Shown: in pieces, positions 1-5,978 of the stretch
How the letters are laid out: every line of letters starts with the position of its first letter
Numbering within the stretch: position 1 is the first letter of the stretch
Source of the DNA: an uncultured Leptotrichiaceae bacterium
GTDB taxonomy: Bacteria; Fusobacteriota; Fusobacteriia; Fusobacteriales; Leptotrichiaceae
Length of the DNA: 7,689 nt
Assembly: GCA_938037005.1 (NCBI GenBank)
Contig: CALHVR010000018.1
Coordinates: 1 to 7,689 of the forward strand
Direction of reading: 5' to 3'
The notes under the pieces: generated by a model
Seen by the model: the letters and a program-made list of their open reading frames with translations, nothing else
The model's database searches: none
What the model was told of the DNA's origin: nothing
Position numbers and translations under genes: made by a program

Positions 1-1
1 C

Positions 2-136
2 GTTGCAGAAATAGAAATACCGAAGAGATATAAAACTATAATCAATAATTTAAAAAGCTTCATAAATTATTTGAATGATAATACAGATTTTGTATTATTA
101 CCTTATGGAGATGGAGTAGGATTAGTAAAAAAATAG
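2..136 (+). CDS. 3' end of a probable SAM-dependent O-methyltransferase (TrmR/YrrM-like), 5' partial
   Basis: This is an open frame entering from the left edge: 44 codons, then TAG at 134-136. The tail ends with LLPYGDGVGLVKK. A hydrophobic strand followed by P-x-GDG and a short basic end is the usual C-terminus of O-methyltransferase family 3 proteins (the family of caffeoyl-CoA O-methyltransferases and of bacterial TrmR/YrrM, which methylates 5-hydroxyuridine in tRNA). The preceding PKRYKTIINNLKSFINYL fits the last helix of that fold, where a basic stretch leads into a helix before the final strand. The SAM-binding part lies outside the window, so the substrate cannot be read. The stop codon overlaps the ribosome binding site of the next gene, which suggests co-transcription and perhaps translational coupling. 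The family call rests on about 20 informative residues and is tentative. Confidence 0.55.
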   Translation, partial: VAEIEIPKRYKTIINNLKSFINYLNDNTDFVLLPYGDGVGLVKK

Positions 137-146
137 GAGGTAAATT

Positions 147-623
147 ATGTTTTTTCCATTGTATATAAATTTAGAAAATGAAAAAGTGTTAGTAATAGGT
201 GGTGGAAAATTAGCAAATAGAAAATCAAAAATATTATCTGAATACGGGGCAGATGTAACCATATATTCTAAAGAAATTGTAGATGAAGAATTAAAAGATC
301 GAATTGATGTTAAATTTATTTATGAAAATATGGAAAAAGATGAAGAAAAAATATTAAAATTAGTAAAAGATTATTTTGTTGTTATTGCAGCTACAAATGA
401 TTTGGAGTTAAATGAAATAGTGGCAAAAGTATGTATGAAAGAAAAAATATTAGTTAATAATGTATCTTCAAAATTAACGATGAATGCAATGTTTGGTGCT
501 GTTGTTAAAAATGATGAATTTCATGTGTCAATTTCTACGAATGGAGCAAGTTGTAAAAGAAGTAGAGCTATGAAGAGTTTAATTCAAAAAACAATAGATA
601 GTGTTGTAAAAAAAGAAAAATAA
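147..623 (+). CDS. Precorrin-2 dehydrogenase (Met8/SirC-type, siroheme/cobalamin branch)
   Basis: This 158-residue cytosolic protein matches the stand-alone precorrin-2 dehydrogenases, which use NAD to oxidise precorrin-2 to sirohydrochlorin, and in some members also insert the metal. The N-terminus (MFFPLYINLENEKVLVIGGG) opens the Rossmann domain with GGGKLANRK at 18-26, the dinucleotide loop of the family. VVIAATND at 78-85 is the conserved strand end near the active site. After it comes the dimerisation/C-terminal part with VSISTNGASCKRSR at 127-140, the equivalent of the family's SSGGxSP-type segment. The larger C-terminal region of yeast Met8p and the methyltransferase domain of CysG are absent. 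By motif alignment the catalytic Asp (CysG Asp104, in NVVD; Met8p Asp141) falls on Ser107 (NNVS), so activity, especially chelatase activity, should not be assumed. AGGAGG at 135-140 with a 6-base spacer fixes the start at 147. hemB follows after 16 bases. Confidence 0.88.
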   Translation: MFFPLYINLENEKVLVIGGGKLANRKSKILSEYGADVTIYSKEIVDEELKDRIDVKFIYENMEKDEEKILKLVKDYFVVIAATNDLELNEIVAKVCMKEKILVNNVSSKLTMNAMFGAVVKNDEFHVSISTNGASCKRSRAMKSLIQKTIDSVVKKEK

Positions 624-630
624 CGTGTTT

Positions 631-642
631 GGAGGAATTATG
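631..642 (+). promoter_or_regulatory. hemB ribosome binding site, decides the ATG start
   Basis: GGAGG at 631-635 lies 4 bases before ATG 640. An in-frame GTG at 625 sits upstream of this site and would place the Shine-Dalgarno inside the coding region, encoding Gly-Gly. The ATG at 640 is therefore the likelier start. Confidence 0.75.
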
Positions 643-1617
643 TTTAAAAGAAATAGAAAACTTAGAAATAGCGTTTTAGTGAGAAATTTAGTGAAAGATG
701 TATATTTAACAAAAGAAGATTTAATTTATCCTATTTTTGTAGAAGAAGGTGAAAATATAAAAACGGAAATAGCTTCAATGCCCGGTATTTTTAGATTTTC
801 AATGGATAGAATAGATGAAGAATTACAAGAAATATTAAAATTAGGAATAAAAAGTGTATTGTTATTTGGAATACCAAAACATAAAGATGAATGTGCAACA
901 TCAAGTTATGATGAAGATGGGATTGTTCAACAAGCTATAAAATATATAAAAAAAAGTTATCCTAATATTTTAGTAATAGGTGATGTGTGTTGTTGTGAAT
1001 ATACGAGTCACGGACATTGTGGAGTGTTAGATGAAAAAGGGTACGTAAAAAATGATGAAACATTAGAAATATTGAGTAAAATTGCACTATCGTACGCAAA
1101 AGCAGGAGTAGATATAATAGCTCCAAGTGATATGATGGACGGAAGAATAGAAAAAATAAATGAGATTTTAGAAAAGAATGGATATTTTGATGTCGCATTA
1201 ATGTCTTATGCTGTAAAATATTCATCAGCTTATTACGGACCTTTTAGAGATGCTGCTGATTCTGCACCAAAATTTGGGGATAGAAAAACATACCAAATGG
1301 ATTTTAGAAATAGTGTAGATGCATTGCCTGAAGTAGCAGAAGATGTAAGACAAGGTGCAGATATGATTATTGTAAAACCAGCATTATCTTATAGCGATAT
1401 AATGATGAAAGTTAAAGAAAATTTTAATGTACCAGTTGTAGCTTATAATGTGTCAGGAGAGTATAGTATGGTAAAAGCTGCATCAAAAAATGGTTGGATT
1501 GATGAAGAAAAAATTGTTATGGAGCAAATGTACGGATTTAAAAGAGCGGGAGCAACAGCAATTATAACTTATTTTGCGAAAGATGTAGCAAGATATTTAG
1601 AAAATGAAAGAAATTAA
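640..1617 (+). CDS. hemB: Porphobilinogen synthase (5-aminolevulinate dehydratase)
   Basis: HemB condenses two 5-aminolevulinate molecules into porphobilinogen, the first step common to all tetrapyrroles; it is cytosolic and forms a homo-octamer in known members. From ATG 640 the protein has 325 residues, the usual family length. The two Schiff-base lysines are present: Lys193 in SYAVKYSSAYYGPFRDA and Lys246 in MIIVKPALSYSDI (E. coli Lys195 and Lys247). The zinc-site pattern C-x-C-x7-C is Cys117, Cys119 and Cys127 in DVCCCEYTSHGHCG, so this is a zinc-type enzyme; Cys118 between the ligands is extra. SDMMDGR at 163-169 is another signature. The start at 640 rather than GTG 625 is preferred because of the ribosome binding site. 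Its neighbour upstream is also a tetrapyrrole enzyme, while the next genes downstream are potassium transport genes after a 41-base gap. Confidence 0.97.
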   Translation: MFKRNRKLRNSVLVRNLVKDVYLTKEDLIYPIFVEEGENIKTEIASMPGIFRFSMDRIDEELQEILKLGIKSVLLFGIPKHKDECATSSYDEDGIVQQAIKYIKKSYPNILVIGDVCCCEYTSHGHCGVLDEKGYVKNDETLEILSKIALSYAKAGVDIIAPSDMMDGRIEKINEILEKNGYFDVALMSYAVKYSSAYYGPFRDAADSAPKFGDRKTYQMDFRNSVDALPEVAEDVRQGADMIIVKPALSYSDIMMKVKENFNVPVVAYNVSGEYSMVKAASKNGWIDEEKIVMEQMYGFKRAGATAIITYFAKDVARYLENERN

Positions 1618-1658
1618 AAATAAATTTAGAAAATAAATAAAATAAAAGAGGATACAAA

Positions 1659-3014
1659 ATGAAAATAATAATTGTGGGAGCGGGAGTTGTAGGAGAAGAA
1701 CTTTGTGCTGAATTATCTGCTGGAGACAATGATGTCATTTTAATTGAACAAGATATTGAAAAAATAGAACGAATAATTGAAAAATATGATATTACAGGTC
1801 TTGTAGGAAATGGTGCAAGTCATGAAAATTTAATAGAAGCTGGAATTGAAAATACAGATATGTTTATTTCAGTAACTGAATCGGATGAATTAAATATAAT
1901 GGCATGTGTTATAGGTGGAAAACTTGGAGCTAAATATACAATTGCAAGAGTTAGAAATCCGGAATATAGTAAAAATATTAAATTTGTGAGGGAAGAATTA
2001 GGAATATCATTAATGATAAATCCTGAAGATGAAGCAGCTAAAAGTATTATTAAAAAGCTTAAATTTCCAAATGCGATTAGTGCAGATACATTTTTTTCAA
2101 ATAGGGCAAATATAATTGGACTTGTAGTAAAATCGGAAAGTGTATTAGTTGGAATGTCGTTAAGAGAAATAAATAAAACGATAAAGGGAAAAATTATTGT
2201 TTGTGTAGTAAAAAGGTATGATAAGGTATTTATTCCAACGGGAGATTATAAATTTAAGGAAAATGATAATATTTTTATAACAGGAAATAATGAATCAGTA
2301 ACAGAGTTTTATAATAGAATGGGATATAAAACAAAACCTGTACATTCAGTGATGATACTAGGTGGGGGAATTATTCCGCATTATTTAACAGAAAAATTAT
2401 TGAAAAACAAAAAAAGTGTAAAAATAATTGAATCAAGAAGTAAAAGAGTAGAAAGTTTAAGCAGAAAATATACTCAAGCTCTTGTAATTAAAGGAAATGA
2501 ATCAGATCAAGAATTTTTAATAAATCAAGGAATAAAAGACTATGATGCAGTTGTAGCTTTAACAGATAGTGATGAAGAAAATATTGTAGTTTCATTATTT
2601 GCTAAAAGTTTGAATAAAGGTAAAATTTTAACAAAATTGAGTGGAACGATGTTGCTTCCAATATTAGAAGAACAAGGCTTTTCATCGATAGTACCAAAAA
2701 AAATAATTGCAGAAATAATATTAAGAGTTGTTAGAAGTAAAATGAATGTAAAAAGTTCAAAAATGAATGCTTTAAGAAGATTATTTAATACAAATGCAGA
2801 ATCAATAATTTTTCAAATTGAGGAAGGAAGTAAAATAATTGGTATTCCATTGAAAGAGTTGAAAATAAAAGAAAATTTATTGATTGCTTCAATTTTAAGA
2901 AATAACGAGGAATTAATATATCCAGGTGGGGATGACATATTACAAGCAAAAGATAAAGTTATGATTGTAACACTTAAAGGTCATATAGAAGAAATAGATG
3001 ATATTTTAAAATAG
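1659..3014 (+). CDS. trkA: Trk potassium uptake protein TrkA (NAD-binding regulatory subunit)
   Basis: At 451 residues this is a full TrkA with two tandem RCK units, unlike the single-unit KtrA (about 220 residues). It is a cytosolic ring protein that binds NAD(H) or ATP/ADP and gates the TrkH channel. The first Rossmann unit begins MKIIIVGAGVVGEEL with GAGVVG at 7-12 and acidic Glu30 at the end of the second strand; the first TrkA_C part covers roughly 140-220 (IIGLVVKSESVLVGMSL onward). The second unit starts near 230 with VMILGGGIIPHYL, where Pro240 occupies the last Gly position of GxGxxG, and has Glu258 at the matching strand end. The second TrkA_C part covers roughly 380-451 (EGSKIIGIPLKELKI onward). 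AGAGGA at 1647-1652 with a 6-base spacer supports the start. The gene is followed after 21 bases by its partner trkH. Confidence 0.95.
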   Translation: MKIIIVGAGVVGEELCAELSAGDNDVILIEQDIEKIERIIEKYDITGLVGNGASHENLIEAGIENTDMFISVTESDELNIMACVIGGKLGAKYTIARVRNPEYSKNIKFVREELGISLMINPEDEAAKSIIKKLKFPNAISADTFFSNRANIIGLVVKSESVLVGMSLREINKTIKGKIIVCVVKRYDKVFIPTGDYKFKENDNIFITGNNESVTEFYNRMGYKTKPVHSVMILGGGIIPHYLTEKLLKNKKSVKIIESRSKRVESLSRKYTQALVIKGNESDQEFLINQGIKDYDAVVALTDSDEENIVVSLFAKSLNKGKILTKLSGTMLLPILEEQGFSSIVPKKIIAEIILRVVRSKMNVKSSKMNALRRLFNTNAESIIFQIEEGSKIIGIPLKELKIKENLLIASILRNNEELIYPGGDDILQAKDKVMIVTLKGHIEEIDDILK

Positions 3015-3038
3015 AAGGGAAATATGTGAAAACTTATG
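3015..3038 (+). promoter_or_regulatory. trkA-trkH junction with an ATGTGA start-stop before the trkH start
   Basis: The only good Shine-Dalgarno-like run, AAGGGA (3015-3020), is 15 bases from the trkH ATG at 3036 but 3 bases from an ATG at 3024 that is followed directly by TGA (3027-3029). No in-frame start exists between that TGA, which is in the trkH frame, and 3036. Translation of trkH may depend on ribosomes finishing trkA (stop 3012-3014) or re-initiating after the ATGTGA. Whether the minimal frame is used is unknown. Confidence 0.4.
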
Positions 3039-4487
3039 AATAAAAGAATGATAGGATTTATAGTGGGTCGTATATTATCTCTTGAAGCAGGATTTATGAT
3101 TTTACCGTTAATAGTGAGTTTTATTTATGGAGAATCAACTTTATATAAAATGGCGTATTTAAAAGTAATTTTTTTACTTTTAATAATTGGAGGAATATTA
3201 TCGTTTAAAACTCCTAAAAATATGGTAATATCTGGAAGAGAGGGATTTGTAATAGTTGCATTATCTTGGATAACTATGTCAATTTTTGGAGCTTTACCAT
3301 TTGTTATAACAAAAGAAATCCCAAGATTTATAGATGCTTTTTTTGAAATAGTTAGTGGATTTACAACGACGGGCTCAAGTATTATTACAGATCTTAATGT
3401 GATAAGCCATTCTAATTTATTTTGGAGAAGCTTTACACATTTAGTTGGTGGAATGGGAGTTTTAGTACTTGCACTGGCAATATTTCCAAAAAATTCGCCA
3501 AGTACGGTTCATGTGATGAAAGCAGAAGTTCCAGGACCTGTTTTTGGGAAATTAGTGTCTAAATTATCAACAACTGCAAGAGTTTTATATAAAATATATT
3601 TAGTAATGACATTTGTAATGATATTGCTTTTAATGTTAGGTGGTTTGGATTGGTTTGAATCGACATTACTCGCATTTGGAACGGCAGGAACTGGGGGATT
3701 TGGAATAAGGAATGGAAGTATATTACCCTATAATAGTTTATATATTGAGTTAGTTTTAGGTATAGGTATGCTAGTTTTTGGAGTTAATTTTAATATTTAT
3801 TATTTTATTCTAATTGGAAAAGCTAAAGAAGCTTTAAAAAATGAAGAATTAAAGTATTATCTTTGGATAGTTGGAATAAGTATAATTACAATAGCGATAA
3901 ATTTATATATGACAGCTTATGCAAGTTTTGGAAAAGGGCTTAGAGATAGTTTCTTTACAATTTCATCAATAATGACAACAACAGGATATTCAACTGCAGA
4001 TTTTGACAAATGGCCGATGTTTTCACAAGTAATTATACTAGTCGTTATGTTTTTTGGAGGATGTGCAGGGTCAACAGCTGGAGGGCTTAAAATATCAAGG
4101 GTAGTTATGCTAGGCAAAATGGCAATAATAGAAATAAAACAAATGATAAATCCATTTAGAGAAATTACCGTAAAATTTGAAGATAAAGCGATAGATAAAA
4201 AAACACAAAAAAGTATGTTAAGTTATTTTTTAGTTTATATGATTTTATTTTTTATAATGTTGTTGATAGTTTCATTCACAATAAATGATTTTAAAACAGC
4301 CTTTAGTGCTGTTGCTGCAACATTTAATAATATAGGACCAGGATTAGGAAAAGTTGGACCTGCATTTAGTTTTTATGAATTATCAGATTTGAATAAAGTA
4401 GTTTTAAGTTTTTCAATGTTAGCGGGAAGATTGGAAATATTTCCGATGTTAGTATTATTTGCACCAAGTACATGGAAAATGAAATGA
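3036..4487 (+). CDS. trkH: Trk potassium uptake channel TrkH
   Basis: This 483-residue polytopic inner-membrane protein is the ion-conducting subunit of the Trk system, working with TrkA from the adjacent gene. The four pore-loop selectivity filters are visible in order: SGFTTTGSS (107-115), FGTAGTGGFG (214-223), IMTTTGYST (312-320) and FNNIGPGLG (430-438), each with its filter glycine. GGCAGSTAGGLK at 341-352 matches the intramembrane gating loop of the third repeat, and Arg465 in MLAGRLEIFP matches the conserved pore arginine of the last helix (Arg468 of the Vibrio TrkH). Hydrophobic segments start at about residue 8 and run throughout, consistent with two extra N-terminal helices plus four M1-P-M2 repeats. 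The length is typical of the TrkH/TrkG branch. The start at 3036 is the first possible one after an in-frame TGA; Met5 at 3048 is an alternative. The ribosome binding site is weak. Confidence 0.95.
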   Translation: MNKRMIGFIVGRILSLEAGFMILPLIVSFIYGESTLYKMAYLKVIFLLLIIGGILSFKTPKNMVISGREGFVIVALSWITMSIFGALPFVITKEIPRFIDAFFEIVSGFTTTGSSIITDLNVISHSNLFWRSFTHLVGGMGVLVLALAIFPKNSPSTVHVMKAEVPGPVFGKLVSKLSTTARVLYKIYLVMTFVMILLLMLGGLDWFESTLLAFGTAGTGGFGIRNGSILPYNSLYIELVLGIGMLVFGVNFNIYYFILIGKAKEALKNEELKYYLWIVGISIITIAINLYMTAYASFGKGLRDSFFTISSIMTTTGYSTADFDKWPMFSQVIILVVMFFGGCAGSTAGGLKISRVVMLGKMAIIEIKQMINPFREITVKFEDKAIDKKTQKSMLSYFLVYMILFFIMLLIVSFTINDFKTAFSAVAATFNNIGPGLGKVGPAFSFYELSDLNKVVLSFSMLAGRLEIFPMLVLFAPSTWKMK

Positions 4488-4514
4488 TTTAATTAAGATA
4501 GAAAGTGAGAAAAG

Positions 4515-5261
4515 ATGAAAAAGAGACCGATGATAGGAATATCAACAAGTTTAACTTCAGATAATTGTGGAGCTTTTGCATTATATCCAAGAATTTATGT
4601 GAATAAAGATTATGTGGATGCAGTTATAAAAAATGGAGGAATACCTTTAGTAATACCAATGACTGTAGACAAAGAAACAATAATAGAACAAATGTCAATG
4701 GTTGACGGATTGATTTTATCTGGGGGGCACGATGTGTTTCCCCATAATTATGGGGAAGAGCCGAAACAAAATCTAGGAGAAGTTTTGCCTATTCGTGACA
4801 AATATGATTTTATGTTATTAAGTGAGGCAAAAAAAAGAAAAATTCCTATATTGGGAATATGTCGTGGATGCCAAATAATAAATGTTTTTGAAGGTGGTTC
4901 GCTTTATCAAGATTTATCTTATATAAAAAGTGAGGTAGAAATAATAAAACATTCACAAGATCATTCCCCAGAAATGAAAACACATACAGCGATTGTTGAG
5001 AAAGGTACAAAAATTTATGAAATTTTTGGAGAAAACGAAATAATGATAAATTCGTTTCATCATCAAGCATTAAAGGACATTGCCAAAGAGTATAAAGTAA
5101 CTGTTAGAGCTAAAGATGGAGTTGTGGAAGCCATAGAAAATATGAATTATCCATTTTTAGTTGGAGTACAATGGCATCCGGAAATGTTGCACAAACATCA
5201 TGATGATGCAAATAAAATATTTAAAGCTTTGATAGATGAGGCGAGGAAAGTTAAATATTGA
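4515..5261 (+). CDS. Peptidase C26 / gamma-glutamyl-GABA hydrolase family protein (class I GATase-like)
   Basis: This 248-residue cytosolic hydrolase belongs to the stand-alone class I glutamine-amidotransferase-like family that includes PuuD, which cleaves gamma-glutamyl-gamma-aminobutyrate in putrescine degradation. The opening RPMIGIS, the oxyanion segment LILSGGHDVFP (67-76), and YGE at 79-81 fit the family. The catalytic triad can be read as Cys116 in ILGICRGCQIINV, and His221 and Glu223 in GVQWHPE. NSFHHQ at 179-184 is the other family signature. No putrescine pathway gene is visible nearby, so the true gamma-glutamyl substrate cannot be assigned and no symbol is given. The gene is the last of the rightward string, 27 bases after trkH. 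The start uses a weak site, GTGAG (4505-4509), 5 bases from ATG. Two hairpins follow the stop. Confidence 0.9.
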   Translation: MKKRPMIGISTSLTSDNCGAFALYPRIYVNKDYVDAVIKNGGIPLVIPMTVDKETIIEQMSMVDGLILSGGHDVFPHNYGEEPKQNLGEVLPIRDKYDFMLLSEAKKRKIPILGICRGCQIINVFEGGSLYQDLSYIKSEVEIIKHSQDHSPEMKTHTAIVEKGTKIYEIFGENEIMINSFHHQALKDIAKEYKVTVRAKDGVVEAIENMNYPFLVGVQWHPEMLHKHHDDANKIFKALIDEARKVKY

Positions 5262-5283
5262 TACATTAAATTAAATATAATAA

Positions 5284-5324
5284 AAAAAGATTAATTTTTA
5301 TGAAATATAGAGATTAATCTTTTT
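5284..5324 (+). terminator. AT-rich hairpin after the C26 hydrolase gene
   Basis: A perfect 12-bp inverted repeat, AAAAAGATTAAT (5284-5295) and ATTAATCTTTTT (5313-5324), encloses a 17-base loop and ends in a short T-run, 22 bases past the stop at 5261. The stem has only one G-C pair, so it may be a weak rightward terminator or an RNA 3' end stabiliser that backs up the next hairpin. Confidence 0.55.
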
Positions 5325-5336
5325 ATCTGTTAAATT

Positions 5337-5373
5337 AAAATCCCCAAACTCAAAAAAAAGTTAAGGGGATTTT
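5337..5373. terminator. Bidirectional Rho-independent terminator between convergent transcripts
   Basis: AAAATCCCC (5337-5345) pairs perfectly with GGGGATTTT (5365-5373), and AACT (5347-5350) can pair with AGTT (5359-5362) inside. On the plus strand the GGGG arm is followed by ATTTTGTTTT; on the minus strand the same arm is followed by ATTTTAATTTAA. It lies between the rightward C26 gene and the stop of the leftward LTxxQ gene at 5377, so it can end transcription from both sides. Confidence 0.85.
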
Positions 5374-5376
5374 GTT

Positions 5377-5958
5377 TTAATAATTAAATGATTGTAAAAT
5401 TTGTTTTTGTTCATCGGTTAAAATATCATTAATTTGTGAATTTCTATTTTCTTTAAGAGTATTAAATTTATTAAAAAATTCAGAAGAAGATAAAAATTCT
5501 GTATTCATTTGAGTTAATTTTCTTTTAAAAGTTCTTTCAAATTTTTGAATAGAGTTTTTTTGTGAATTTGTTAAATTTAAATCATCAATTAAAGTTTTAA
5601 TTTTATTATTTTTTTTCTCAAAATCTAATTTTTGTTTGTTTGTATATTCGTTAAATTTTAGTAATTGTTCAGAAGTTAAAATCTTTTTAATTTGTTCGTA
5701 TCTTTCTTTCTCAATTTTATTTAATTTTTCTTTTTTTTGTTCAAATGATATAAATTTATTTTCAATTTTATTTGCTTTTTTTTGAAAATATTTGAAAATA
5801 TTGGAAAGATTATTAGCTTGTTTTTCTGTAACATCTAACGATTTAAAAAGTTCTGTTTTTGAAATTTTTATTGTATATACTTTTTTATAATAATCTTCGT
5901 ATGAAAAACTTAAATTACTAAAAATTGTAATGATTAATAAAATTAATATTTTTTTCAT
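5377..5958 (-). CDS. Exported LTxxQ-motif protein, Spy/CpxP-like, with two tandem units
   Basis: This 193-residue protein begins with a signal peptide (MKKILILLIITIFSNLSFS, positive start, hydrophobic core, likely cut near residue 19; no lipobox cysteine), so it should be periplasmic. The rest is Lys- and Glu-rich and predicted helical. Four LTxxQ-type motifs are visible: VTEKQ (43-47), LTSEQ (94-98), LTNSQ (129-133) and LTDEQ (180-184). Their order gives two units, each opening with a motif of the L-D/N-V/L-T type and closing 51 residues later with an I-L-T-x-E-Q motif, which points to an internal duplication. LTxxQ pairs are the mark of the Spy/CpxP family of envelope chaperones and stress regulators; that function is inferred here. 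The start at 5958 has a weak site, GTGAG. The gene lies 20 bases after guaB with no hairpin between, so it is probably in the guaB transcript. Confidence 0.75.
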   Translation of the reverse strand: MKKILILLIITIFSNLSFSYEDYYKKVYTIKISKTELFKSLDVTEKQANNLSNIFKYFQKKANKIENKFISFEQKKEKLNKIEKERYEQIKKILTSEQLLKFNEYTNKQKLDFEKKNNKIKTLIDDLNLTNSQKNSIQKFERTFKRKLTQMNTEFLSSSEFFNKFNTLKENRNSQINDILTDEQKQILQSFNY

Positions 5959-5978
5959 TTATTCTCACTTTCATAAAG
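5959..5978 (-). promoter_or_regulatory. guaB to LTxxQ-gene junction with a GTGAG-type ribosome binding site
   Basis: On the minus strand the 20-base gap reads as GAAAGTGAGAATAA before the ATG, partly overlapping in sequence with the leader of the C26 gene (GAAAGTGAGAA at 4501-4511, identical over 11 bases). GTGA can pair with the part of the 16S rRNA tail just beyond the usual CCUCC. No terminator or separate promoter is visible in the gap, which supports read-through from guaB. Confidence 0.45.

Noticed and set aside
625..639. GTG start giving HemB five extra residues
   Set aside because: The good GGAGG site lies inside this extension and points to ATG 640, which also gives the usual HemB length.
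962..1225. Minus-strand open frame inside hemB
   Set aside because: It is antisense to conserved HemB active-site motifs and its translation is low-complexity and unlike any protein family.
5781..5800. Exact tandem copy of the 10-mer TTTGAAAATA
   Set aside because: It lies inside the LTxxQ gene, encodes part of a Phe/Lys-rich helix, and is two copies only; expected by chance in such AT-rich DNA.
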